A DNA stretch of 64,000 nucleotides. Origin: Austropuccinia psidii. Taxonomy: Eukaryota; Basidiomycota; Pucciniomycetes; Pucciniales; Sphaerophragmiaceae. Shown one piece after another: positions 11,869 to 23,000 of this stretch (position 1 is its first letter; the number at the start of each line of letters is the position of its first letter). Position numbers and translations under genes: made by a program. The DNA lies in assembly GCA_023105745.1 (NCBI GenBank), contig JALGQZ010000008.1:45443618-45507617 (forward strand), written 5' to 3'. The notes under the pieces are model-generated. The model saw nothing but the letters and a program-made list of their open reading frames with translations, searched no databases and was not told the DNA's origin.

Positions 11869-13230
11869 ATGATGCCAGTTCAGCATAGCCCACCAGCCAA
11901 GAATACAAGATCCCAGAGACATCAAGCTGTTCTCACTCCTACACCAAGGGCTCCTCTTGACCGCACACCATCAGTTCATCAACTGAGTGCAAATTTGGAC
12001 AGAGGACCACCAATGGAAGGAGCAGCGCCCTCCAGAAGAGGAGGTGTGAAGTCTAGAAGATCAAGATCATTCTCTGGACTATTGGGTGGTTATCCTGGTG
12101 TTTCTCAAGGGCCTAGAAGTAGATTGGGGGAAGCTGAAGATGAGGAGGGGGAGGAGTCTGTGGAAGAGGAAGAATCTGAGGAGACTGAAGTGGCAGCTGC
12201 CTTGGCAGGTGCTCCTGAAGCTCCTGAGGCTCCAAATCTAGCCCTTTCTAATCAACCTTCTGTCTCTCAAGCTGAACCAAATTTTCTCAAGATGATGGAG
12301 CAAATGACTCAGTTTATGGGACAACTCACTCAAGCAGTTGCCCCAAGGGAAACTTCAAAGGTCCCTGAATTCAAGACTCCATCAATGAAGGCACCTGATT
12401 CTTTTGATGGTACTAAAGCTCATAAATTGAGAGGATTCATTCAATCCTGTCAATTAATCTTTCATAATGACCCAGCAAACTTCTTCTCTGACAGGAAGAA
12501 GGTGCTTTACTCAACTTCTTTTCTTACTGGTAGAGCTGGCAAATGGATTGAACCTTACCTCTCAAATATCTCCAATGAAGACCCATCTTAGCTCCTCAAT
12601 AACTGGCAGTTGTTTGAAACCCAGTTATTCACTCTGTTTGGTGATCCCAATGAAGTCAGAAAAGCTGAACAAGAGTTGGACAACTTGAGGATGAGGGAAA
12701 GTGGTCAAGTTTCCTTGTACATAGCTGATTTCAGAAGCTTAATGTCAAGAATTGGAGACTGGGGGGAAAGGGCCTATATTCATGTGTATAGAAGAGGCTT
12801 GGCATCAAGATTGTTGGACCAATTGGCTTCTCACCCTGGAACTTTTGATAGTCTTCAAGAACTCATGGATATCACCTTGGAATTAGATACCAGGTACCAT
12901 GAGAGGCAGAAGGAAAAGGGCAGTCATCAAGAGAAGAAGCCTCCAATCAGTGAATCCAACTCCTCCAAGCCTCCTCAAAGTTCATCATCACAGAAGCCTT
13001 ATCACAAGAAGAATAAGAAGGGGAAGAATTTTCAAGTGTCCAAAGACAAGCCTCATGCTGCTCTCCTCAATAAGGACAACAAATTAATTGGTTCTGAAAA
13101 GGAGAGGAGGATTAAAGAAGGCTTGTGCAATTATTGTGGTGGAAAGCACCCATTTGAAAAATGCTTCAAGAGGCCTGAGAATAGGCAAGGGTCATCAAAA
13201 GGCTTCCCTAGCAAGCAGGGAAAAGCCTGA
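11869..13230 (+). pseudogene. Gag polyprotein of the chromovirus, one premature stop
   Basis: Capsid and nucleocapsid precursor, about 453 codons. Two ATGs in a row (11869, 11872) open it; the second starts the basic stretch MPVQHSPPAKNTRSQRHQ. Order: basic, S/R/P-rich N-terminus; an acidic E/D run (about residues 88-105); a retrotransposon-gag domain with APDSFDGTKAHKLRGF, LTGRAGKWIEPYL and QLFTLFGDPNE; a basic tail; then one zinc knuckle with spacing C-X2-C-X3-H-X4-C (C419, C422, H426, C431, one residue shorter than the usual CCHC). An in-frame TAG at 12589-12591 splits the capsid domain; the frame continues unbroken after it. The natural stop TGA is at 13228. Pol follows in the -1 frame through the heptamer at 13218. 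Confidence 0.9.
13218..13224 (+). promoter_or_regulatory. -1 ribosomal frameshift heptamer GGGAAAA
   Basis: In the gag frame the bases read G-GGA-AAA, the X-XXY-YYZ pattern of -1 slippage sites, with one more codon (GCC) before the TGA. The pol frame is open from 13212 and is exactly the -1 frame; it has no ATG near its beginning. This makes -1 slippage the simplest route to Gag-Pol. No downstream stimulatory structure was worked out. Confidence 0.65.
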
Positions 13231-16200
13231 GTGGGAATCATGATGTGTTCAATGGTTCTCACTTATTTCCTTCAAGAGCACAATTGTGCACTCTGAATAC
13301 TAGTGTCAAGAAATCTTTAAAATTTCTTATTTTTTCTTCAATCTCTGATATTTTTTATAGTATTCTCATTGATTCTGGTTCTACAAACTCCTTTATTGCA
13401 AAGAATTTTGTTCTCAAGTACTCATTGACCATGTCAGAGCTCCCTGAAAAGATTCCTCTTTTCATTCTGGATTCTAATGAATCCACTTCCCTGTTCATCA
13501 CCCATTATACCAAGTGGGTTGTTGATTTACCTTCCTTCCCAAGCTTTTAATAGGATTTCTTTATCATAGATTCACCCAAGGGAGAAGACCTAATATTGGG
13601 CTATGATTTTCTTTACCATTTTAATCACATTATTGATTGGAAAAATGGATTGATCACCTATGATTCTAGTCATAAGGATTCTAGTGGTATTATTTCTTCT
13701 ACTAGTAATGACTTATCCACTGCTGTCAACAGTGTTGCTCTGGTTGGTGAACTTAAGACACCTTCCTTTCCTCCTTCTGTCCATAACCCCTCCACTTTTC
13801 CCTCTCAGTCATTACTTCCATTAAGAGATGAAGTCTTCAAAGAGATAAAAGATGTTGGAGAAGATGTTGCTATATCTTAACTTCATCTCTTTCAAGTGGA
13901 TATGGACCTTCCTCCTTTATCTTTTCATGCCTCCCTGGAGGAGCAGTGGGATGAGGAGGAAGAGCCAGAAGAGATTGAAACTGTGCTGAAGGTAGTCCCT
14001 CCTGTTTATCAAAAATATTTGGATGTATTCTCCAAAGTGAAAGCAGAGAAACTTCCCCCACACCGTGCCTGTGATCATCATATCGAACTGGAGGGTCTTC
14101 TACCTCCAGTTGGTGTTATCTACTCTTTATCAAAGAATGAGTCAGAAACACTGCGGGCCTACATTTCAGAGAATGTAGAGAAGGGTTTCATCAGACCAAG
14201 CTCCTCCTCAACAGCAGCACCTGTCCTTTTTGTTAAGAAAAAGGATGGTGGTCTTCGTTTGTGTGTTGACTACCGCAAACTTAATGCTGTCACTAGGAAG
14301 AACAGGTATCCTGTTCCTCCAATGAATCAGCTTCTTACCGTCTTTAACAGTGCTACTCTCTTCTCCAAGATAGATCTGTGTGGTGCTTATAATCTCCTGA
14401 GAATTAAAGAGGGGGATGAGCATTTAACTGCCTTTAGAGCCAAATATGGCAGTTATGAGTATTTGGTTATGCCATTTGGCTTAACCAATGCTCCAGCTTC
14501 ATTCCAAAATCTTGTGAATGATATCTTTGCAGATTATTTGGATATTTTTGTTGTAGTGTACTTAGATGATATTATGGTCTTCTCTAGCTCTTTGGATGAA
14601 CATGTTAAACATGTGGCCTCTATTCTCCAAAGACTGAGAGACAATAATTTGTTTGCTAAAGCCTCCAAGTGTGTATTCCATGCCTCAAGTGTGGAATACT
14701 TGGGCTATGTTGTTTCAAGTGATGGCCTCAAGATGGATTCTTCAAAAGCTCAACAAATCCTCAATTGGCCTCAGCCCAAGAACATCAAGGCCCTCCAATC
14801 TTTCCTTGGCTTTGCCAACTTTTATCGTCGTTTCATTGAAAATTATTCCAAAAAAATCTCTGCTCTCACTTCCCTCCTTAAAAAAGATTCTCCCTTTATC
14901 TTCAATGAGGAAGCTCTTAGTCAGTTTCAAATACTCAAAGAAGCTTTCACCACTGCTCCTATTCTCTCTCATTTTAATCCTTCTCTACCAACTATTGTAG
15001 AGACTGATGCTTCTGATTATGCCTTGGGGGCCGTACTGAGTCAGGTGAATGACTCAGGAAAGCATCCCATTGCATTTGATAGTTGCAAGCTCTTACCAGC
15101 TGAACTCAACTATGAAATTCATGACAAGGAACTCCTTGGCATAGTTTGGGCTCTCAAGCGCTGGAGAGCTTTTCTCCTTTCCCTTTCTGATTCCTTTGAG
15201 GTCTTGACAGACCATTGTTCCCTTCAGTATTTTATGTCCTCTAAAGTCCTTACTCGTCGTCAAGCCCGTTGGGCAGAATTTCTATCTGAATTTCACTTTA
15301 TCATCACTTACCGCCCAGGCAGGCTGGCCACTTTACCAGATGCCTTGTCACATCGGGACGACGTGTACCCAGAGAGGGGGGTGGATTTCATCAGCAAGAA
15401 TCCTCAAAATTTTCATCAAGTTCTCAAGCAAGATGAAATTCAAGAGTCAAGATTCTTCTCAATTAAAGTTGATGTTTTTTCAGATGTAGTTGATCAAATT
15501 CAAAGACAAGTATGGCAAGACAAAGATTATAAGGAAATCCTCAAGAAATTAGCAAGAGGAGAATCAGTCCCAGACTATTCTCTTGAACCTCACGCAAAAT
15601 TATTATTGTTCAAAGATAGAGTGGTCATTCCAAGCAATCATGAAATTCAATTGGACATTCTTCAAAAGCGTCATGACTCACCGTTGGCTGGCCATCCTGG
15701 CCAGGAGAAGACCCTCAAGCTCATCGAGAGGGATTTTTATTGGGCTGGCATGAATCAAATCATCAAGGACTATGTGTCCTCATGTCAGCAATGTTCAAGA
15801 AACAAGAACATCCACCATAAGAAGTTTGGATTACTCAATCCTCTTCAAATTCCATCTGGTCCTTGGAATTCTTTATCAATGGACTTTATCACTCAATTGC
15901 CCTTTTCAAGCAACTTTGATTCAATTTTAGTAGTTGTAGACAGATTTTCAAAAATGGCAATATTTATTCCAACTTATTCAACAATCACTTCTTTGGACTT
16001 AGCTCAAATATTCATTAATCATGTCTTTTCCAAACATGGTCTTCCAATCAGTATTGTTAGTGATAGAGGTTCATTATTTGTTTCATCATTTTGGACTCAA
16101 TTGTGTCAGCAGCTCAAGATATCAAGAGATCTTTCAACTGCCTTTCACCCTGAAACAGATGGACAGACAGAGAGGGTAAATCAGATTCTAGAACAGTATC

Positions 16201-16946
16201 TTCGGATGTATGTCAGTTACCATCAAGATGACTGGCACACCTGGCTCCCTCTGGCTGAATTTGCCTATAATAATGCAGAACATTAATCAACAAAACAGTC
16301 TCCATTTTTCACTATTTATGGAAGAAATCCCAGCTTTGATTCAATTCACATTTCTCAAGATACACCTGCTGGAAAGTTATCATCAAAACTCCAATCAGTA
16401 CAGAAAGTTGTCAAAGAAGAATTAGAGTCAGCAATAAAGCGTTTTAAGAAGTATGCAGATAGAAATAGAGCAATTCCACCTGATTTCCAACCTGGGGACA
16501 AAGTATGGCTAGCTTCCAAGAACATCAATACAACAAGACCCACCAAAAAGCTTTCAGAAAGATGGTTGGGACCCTTTGAAGTTCTCAAGAAGATTGGCAG
16601 CCATGCATATCACCTCAAGTTGCCTCAACAATGGAAGTCAGTTCACCCTGTTTTCCATGTGTCCTTGTTAGAACCAGTAAAGCAAGCAACTATCCCAAAT
16701 AGACACCAATTGCCACCACCTCCAGTAATAGTGGAAGAGCAAGAAGAATGGGAAGTGGCTCAGGTTCTGGACTCAAAACTCAAGAGAGGTTCATTATGGT
16801 ATTTAGTGGAGTGGAAAGGATTCAATGAAGACCCAGAAAGAACAACTTGGGAACCAGCTTCCAACCTTACCAACTCCCCACACCTTGTCAAGGATTTTCA
16901 CACTTTGTATCCAGACAAGCCTGGCCCAAATGCCTCAAGAGTTTGA
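13221..16946 (+). pseudogene. Pol polyprotein of the chromovirus (PR-RT-RNaseH-IN-chromodomain), stops in frame
   Basis: One frame of about 1240 codons. Protease: active site LIDSGSTNSF (about 13370) and LILGYDF (about 13590). Reverse transcriptase: FVKKKDGGLRLCVDYRKLN, MPFGLTNAPASFQ and catalytic YLDD (14559-14570). RNase H: ETDASDYALG, DKELLGIVWAL and LTDHCSLQYF; its end reads PDALSH where LSR is usual. Integrase: an HHCC zinc finger (about 15670-15810), then D-D-E in MDFITQLP, VSDRGSLF and HPETDGQTERVNQ. GPY/F-type module WLGPFEVLKKIGSHAYHL (about 16560). Chromodomain: LWYLVEWKGFNEDPERTTWEP (about 16797-16856). In-frame stops: TAA-TAG at 13548-13553 (protease), TAA at 13878, and TAA at 16284 just after the integrase core. 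A conserved-looking DLRGAYN word reads DLCGAYN. Copies DNA and integrates it in the family; this copy cannot make the full protein. Confidence 0.93.
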
Positions 16947-18733
16947 TTTATGGTGCTTGGCGGGGATTGGAGTTTATGAAAGTAAGTTCCTCTCCTGGAA
17001 TGCACCTTTAAGGGGGTATTCTACCCAAATTTGTTGTAAGAATCACCTTGGCCACTTTGTGAGCACTTGTCAATTCTTTGGACAGGTTCAGAAGGCCTTG
17101 CAACATCATACCCTCAAGATTTGGACCTTTCATCAAGATATGGCCCAATCCTTCTCTTATTTTCTTTTCTTTCTTTAATCATGCCATAAATTATTTTTCA
17201 AGACATTCACTACCACAATTCATGTTATGGCATAATTTCTTTTTCATTTATGGTGCTTGGTGGGGAGTGGAAGTTATGAAAGTAAGTTCCATCTCCTGGT
17301 ATGCATCCCTGAGGGGTCTACTTCTTGTAAAACATTACCTTGGCCACGCTGTGAGCATCAAATGCTTGATTTTATCTTTCAGAACATTTTGGCCAAAATC
17401 AAGAAACTCACCACAAGAAGGACAACCCTCAGGAATTTCTTATTTCTTTCTTTACTCTCTTTTTCTCTCAATTCTTTTCATTTTTATTTTTTATTTTTTA
17501 TTTCATTCTCTTTTACTTGTATCTTTTATTTTGATTTTTACTTCTTATTTCAAAAAGCAGTAGTCATCACTCCCATCTCACGTTTGGGGAGTCAATTCAT
17601 TCAATAATCAAAGAGCAAAACACTAGTAATGGTAAAGACCACCTAAAGATAACCCTCATCAAAACTTCTTCAAGTCAGCCTTAAACTCATTCCTTAAGAT
17701 CAAAATTGAAAGCCAAAAACCCAATCAGCAAGGCATCTATGGCAATTGACCATTCAAGGAGGAGATAAGAAGAAAGACATTCAGGAAGAAATCAAGATCA
17801 AAAGGAAAACCCTGCTTCAAATGGCCCAATTCGCCAATTTCATGAATTTATGCACTTTGGCACAAATGGCCATATCAAACCTCAAAACCTCAAAAGAGCT
17901 CAGTTTTCTCATTTTTAATCAAAATATGCTTAATTAGGCATATTGGCAAATTTGCGCATTTTTGCGCATTTGTGCACTTTTGCGCAAAAGGCCTGTTTAT
18001 CTTGTCAAAAGTCTTCAAAAGGCCTTTTTGGCCAATTTCATCATAATTGCGCATTTGCGCATATTTGCGCATTCTTGCGCAAAATGTGCAAAATGGCCAG
18101 AACACCTTAGAGGCCATTTTTCCATCATTTATCAACTTTTTCATTTTTTTTCACCAATATATATGCGCATTTGCGCATTTTGCGCAAAATGGCCAGAACA
18201 CCCTATAAGGCCAATTTTCCATCATAAATCAAGTTTTTTCAATTTTTCACCATTATACGCCATTATGGCATATATGCGCATTTGCGCAAATTGGCCAAAA
18301 TCCCCTTCAATCACAAAATCAAGGATTTTGGCCAGGACTTCTGAAATGGTCCAAAACCTCAAGTATTGGCCACTTCATGCCAACACTGTCAAGACTCAAA
18401 ATTATGATGAAATCAGGTGTTCTTGGGACATAAACCCAGGTCACCCCCTTTTCAAAAGCCATGAGGACTCAAGAAAAGTTTAGTGAAGACACTCAAGACA
18501 AGAATGAACATTATTTTAGAAGAAGGAAGGCATTTTGAAGGAAAAGAGGGAATTCAGAATCAAGATCAAGGGGAAGATACCCACAAGTGATTAAATGAAG
18601 ATTTTGTTTGAGCATTGATTAAAGAAGAAAGTTTAATGGGATACATTCAAGGAATTGGGGAAAAAACTGTATGGATTGATTGCAAGCTCATCAAGACTCA
18701 CTATACTTATGGTGCTCAGAGCTCACCACTTTC
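16947..18733 (+). repeat. Long repeat-rich 3' region of the chromovirus
   Basis: Between the pol stop and the polypurine tract lie 1.8 kb without a credible gene. Two diverged direct copies of about 115 bp (TTTATGGTGCTTGG...CCTTGGCCA...GTGAGCA) stand at 16946-17065 and 17246-17357. A 16-17 nt word AAACCCAATCAGCAAGG near 17717 also occurs in the LTR. From 17950 to 18290 the palindrome TGCGCA appears about a dozen times. The short open frames here (17078-17607, 17746-17937, 17962-18483) overlap each other on both strands and show no domain. Confidence 0.7.
17950..18290 (+). repeat. TGCGCA palindrome cluster with 96-bp tandem unit
   Basis: About twelve TGCGCA words in 340 bp, mostly as TTTGCGCA. 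Two copies of a 96-bp unit start AAATGGCCAGAACACC at 18091 and 18187, with a third partial copy ending near 18290. CpG-containing words are rare elsewhere in this AT-rich window, so the cluster stands out. Confidence 0.8.
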
Positions 18734-18743
18734 AAGAGGGGGA
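18734..18743 (+). promoter_or_regulatory. Polypurine tract (plus-strand primer)
   Basis: AAGAGGGGGA, then TAA, then the LTR's TGTCACAG. A purine run just upstream of the 3' LTR is the RNase-H-resistant primer for second-strand synthesis in LTR elements. Confidence 0.85.
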
Positions 18744-18746
18744 TAA

Positions 18747-19509
18747 TGTCACAGCCAAGGAGGCAGGGGCATTACCAATCATCTTCAACAATCATTACCT
18801 CATTGATACCCTTCAAAACCCAATCAGCAACAATCATTATTTCATGGATACCCTTCAAAACCCAATCAGCAAGGGGGTTTCATTCTACATTCTCCAAATA
18901 CAGTTTTCATACCTTAATACAGTTTCATACAGGCAAGACCCAAATACAGGATTCACCAAATACAGGCCTTTCATCAATACAGGCGCAAATACCTGTATTG
19001 ACTGTATAACCTGTATTGGATTCACCAATACAGGATTCAATCCCACATACAACTTCTTCCAGCATACAGGCCAGTATCTCAACACTCAAACTCCAAGGCT
19101 GGTATTTCTCACATATACCAGCCCCTCTTCATCCGCCTGGGGGTTTTTCCCCCAGTTAATTAAAATATTGGATTTATTATTTTATTTCTCATTTAAGAAA
19201 TATTATTTTATTATTTATTAAGTTAGTCTTTGCCTTCCCTCACCTGTTCAGTAGAGTCCTGGTGGCCATATCCTTTATTAATCCTTTTCTCTTTTCTGAA
19301 CAGGTTGAAACAGTGGTACAGGATTATTTGTGGTTGGCTCTTTATTATTGCTTTTGTTTTGTCTCTCTTATCTTTATGCTTATTATTTTATGACTAGGAA
19401 TTTATCCTCTTACTCTATTACTCTTATCATTTGAGTACTCTTCTGAGCCCTCCATAAGTCTGTTCACTGAGTGCCAGGCCCTCTTCATTTTAGAAGAGCC
19501 CCTGTGACA
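18747..19509 (+). repeat. 3' LTR (763 bp)
   Basis: Same ends (TGTCACAG...CTGTGACA) and internal parts as the 5' LTR: tandem 42-bp unit, stem-loop 19010-19034, hairpin CTGGGGG/CCCCCAG at 19137-19155, hairpin CTCTTC/GAAGAG at 19481-19498. Followed by ATTTG. Confidence 0.95.
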
Positions 19510-19514
19510 ATTTG
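19510..19514 (+). repeat. Target-site duplication, right copy (ATTTG)
   Basis: Matches 10313-10317. Removing the element and one ATTTG rejoins CTCAATTTG to ATATCTG, the probable empty site. Confidence 0.93.
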
Positions 19515-19913
19515 ATATCTGTTCAATTCCAATTTCAAGTTTGTTTATTTATTTATATTTTTCCCTTATTTAAAATATTCCCTCACATTGAACTTACTTT
19601 GAATTTTGTTTTTTGGATTTTTCAAATCTGTTTAGTAGTTTGATCTTTTGAATTTTTTGGTATTTTTTAACATTTTTTGTTTTTTTTTTGTAATTTTTCA
19701 AATTCTGATATCATTTTCAATTTTTTTTAATTTCTTTTAATTTTATTCAAAAGTTTTCAAATTCTTTGGTCCTTGTTTTTTTTCATTTATTTTTGTACTT
19801 AATACATAAAATCTGTTACATTTTCTGTAGTTCTTTCAATTTGAATTCATTAATCTCATACATTTTATTCATTTTAACTATTATTTTTTATTATTTTATT
19901 ATTTTTCAACTTC

Positions 19914-20050
19914 TCTTGAGTTTCATCCTGTACAGATGAAATACAGCTTTACAGGAAATACAGGAGGGCAATCCGCGTCGGCCGATAAGGCTGGCGCTCC
20001 TGTATTACCTGTATAGCTTTATTTCAGCTGTACAGGAAGAAACTCAAGAA
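19914..20050. repeat. Long inverted repeat with GC-rich 30-nt loop
   Basis: Arms 19914-19966 and 19997-20050 pair over about 53 bp with five mismatches and one bulge. The loop 19967-19996 is 70% G+C (21 of 30) and can itself fold weakly (CGTCGGCC against GGCTGGCG). Outside the arms, T-rich sequence on the left (19515-19910) faces A-rich sequence on the right (20051-20400). Words such as CTTGTTTTTTTTCATTTATTT (left) and the complement near 20190-20210 stand at matching distances, so the arms may go on at lower identity for 150 bp or more. No protein coding. It resembles a foldback or MITE-like element. Confidence 0.75.
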
Positions 20051-20055
20051 AAAGA

Positions 20056-23000
20056 CAAAAAAAATAAAAAATTCCAAAACATGAAAAAATCAAACATTAT
20101 CAAAGATAATAGAAAATCTCAATACAATTGAGATTAATGTAGAAGAGAATAAAAGAGAATTAATATTTGAAACAAACTCAGAAGAAATAAATGAAAAATT
20201 GAAAAACAAGCAAAAAAATTAAAAAATATAAGAAAGATAAAAAAACTACAAAACATAGAAAACAAATTGAAAAAAATTTGAAAAAAAAAAAAAACATTGC
20301 AAATTGAATTAATAATAGATAGAAAATGAGAAAAAAGGTAAAATTCAATAAATAAAAAGAGTTAAAAATAAGCATGAAAAGAAACCCCATATTTTGAAAT
20401 TAGAAAAAAAACAATAAAATTAACAATATAAGTTAAAAAGCCTGAAGAAATAGAATCAATAAGATAAAAAGAAAACATATAAAAATCATTCTTAGCTCAA
20501 TGGATAAATAAAATGAGAAAAAATTGAATTACGCAGATATATTTAGGAGATTTGATAATTACAAATATTAATTAAATTTGAATAACCATAAGAAATCTTG
20601 AATATTGGAAATTATTACAATATAGCACCAGAAAAAAATGAGAAATATAAGATGAACCATCAAGATTTGATAAAGTGATGGGAAGTGAAGAAATAATGAT
20701 AGAAAAACTTATTGAATAATTTACTATTAAAAACAAAGAAATTGATTTCCAATTTCGAGAACAAACAATATTTTTGTAATGGAAAAAACAAGCAGAATAG
20801 TAAGGAATCATTCATCTTAAAAACAAAAGACAAAATACAAGGTTTGAAACTGAGTGAAAAATTGAACAAATAGAGAAAAATTCTACAGAGGGTTACCTTT
20901 CATTTTAGCAAAAGATGTTCATTAAAAATTAAATTGATGAAAATTAGCAACAAGAGTTATTATTGGAAGGGTAAAGAATTGAATTGAGGTATATATAGAC
21001 TTATTATAAGAGATTTTTCTGAATTTGTTTTATTTGATGAGACAAGGGTATCTCTAAAAGAATTTTTCTCTTTGAAATGAACATCAATTTCAAATCAATT
21101 GTTATTAAAACATTACTATGTATTTCATCAGCTGGGTGAAAAATAATGAGATTTACTTCTGTAGGTTTTGGAAGAACAGAAATTGAAGATATTTATAAAT
21201 AATGATTATTATCAAATACCTTCCAAATATTTCTTTAAATTAAACCTCAATATTATTTTCAAAAAATATCACCACCTAAGAACAGGACAATTTGGTCAAT
21301 TTATGCTCTTATGTAGCGAGTCAATGACCCTAAAATTTGTTTCCCTAAATTTAATATCAAAAAATTCATCATTAATATATTTTCCACTGAAATAGAATTT
21401 TGTAAGCTCTTATATTTAAGCTCTCATTCTTTTTGATAATGGCTCTTATAGCCATCTTTTAAGTTCAATGATGATGAATCATAGAAATATTTAATGAAAT
21501 ATCACGTTTAGAACAGGAATGGAGAAAGTCAAATACAATATTTTGAATTAAACTTATAGAAGATACTTTTCCAAGGAAAAATTTTTAATTTGACAGTTAG
21601 GTTTCTATTCAAATATCCTATTAAGATCAAAATAACAACACAAAATCCTGAAATTCTTTTTATAGGTCATCCATCTTGCTATTTATTTATGTTTAAGCTG
21701 AAATCCATACTTTAATATGGTTATTTCCCTCTAAAAATATATTTCACCATTTTTCAGGGGAGATGGCTATCATATTTACCATATAAAGAAGTAATATTCA
21801 TTTAAAACTTGAAAATCACTTTCTAGATCATGATTTTGAAACTTTAATTAAGTATAAGATTTTTGATTTCTTATGTAACTTCATATATTCTTGAAAATTA
21901 TGCTATCTACTTCAATATTATTCCTCTTTAAAACCAAATTTTTCAAAACATATGATGCATCAAAAATTTAATACTTTAATAATGAGCTTTTAAAAATCTA
22001 ATATTTCCATTCATAACTTCAGCATGAAATATCCAAAATGAAACAAATCTTTTTTCCATTAATTGTATTTAAGTAGTAACACCTACTGTGGTGAAAGGGC
22101 TTTTAACTAAAGTAATCAATTCTTTAGCCCACATAGTAAAAATGACCTTGTTAAAGCTTGAGAATATTAATTTCAATCAAAATTTTGAAGAATTAAGAAA
22201 AATTCATTTTAAAAACTTTTACCTTCTGAATTCTCCCATTATTTCACATATTTCATAAAATAATTGTCTTTTTTATAATTAAAATTGTATTTTTATATGA
22301 TTTCAAATATTCATTTTTAGGTATTTTCTAAGAAGATATTTTACTAATGTGGATATTACCATTATCCTAAAAAGTTGGGCTTTAGGAAGTGATTTATGTA
22401 GATATGATTGAAGATCAAAAGTTTCAAACTCAATAAAATTGTTAGTAAATGGTTTTTAAATCTTAATTAGAAAAAAGAAGAATTCTTCTAAATTAAATTT
22501 TTTTTTTTTTTGAAAATATTTCATAAAATATTCTTAACTTCATAGTATTCAAAAAATTTCTTAATAAGAAGAAATTGAATTAATTTCATTAATATTTTTC
22601 TCAAAATTTAAAATTTTCAAGCTTGAACTTATTTCCTTGAATATTTTCCAAAAACATTTGTTCATTTTAAATGAAACACTCATTCTAATTATATGAAAAT
22701 ATTTCTTAAATTAATATTCCTAATAATCTTTCTTTGAAGTATACAAAATATTCATGATTTGAGCTTTTATTTGATACTTAAAATAAATATCTTTTTCCCA
22801 TCTTGAATTACAAATATTCTTGTAAAGAAATATTGAGAAATCAATGATAATTATTTGATTTGAAATTAAAAAAACCTATTTTAAAGTACTTCAAGAATTA
22901 TAAAAATACTCAAAATTAAATTATAATTTTTATGATAAAACATTAGTGAGCTTAGCAGAGCTTTTTTTCAATATCAAGATTCAATATTATTTTCAAGAGG

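Larger units (their letters stand above)
10318..19509 (+). mobile_element. Complete Ty3/Gypsy chromovirus LTR retrotransposon
   Basis: A 9.2-kb element with two LTRs, target duplication, gag, protease, reverse transcriptase, RNase H, integrase and a C-terminal chromodomain, in Ty3/Gypsy order. The chromodomain places it among chromoviruses, whose integrase is thought to be guided to chromatin marks. All structural parts needed for retrotransposition are visible: a promoter-like LTR, a primer-binding candidate, a -1 frameshift heptamer and a polypurine tract. The copy is nevertheless coding-dead: one stop in gag and at least four in pol (12589, 13548, 13551, 13878, 16284), with no frame-shifting indels seen between the gag start and the pol stop. 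The LTRs differ by two substitutions and three indels, so the insertion is young; it was probably moved in trans or mutated soon after. Confidence 0.95.

Noticed and set aside
17950..18290. Possible CRISPR-like array
   Set aside because: The repeated word is a 6-nt palindrome at irregular spacing within a tandem unit, inside a retrotransposon of a eukaryote; no spacers.
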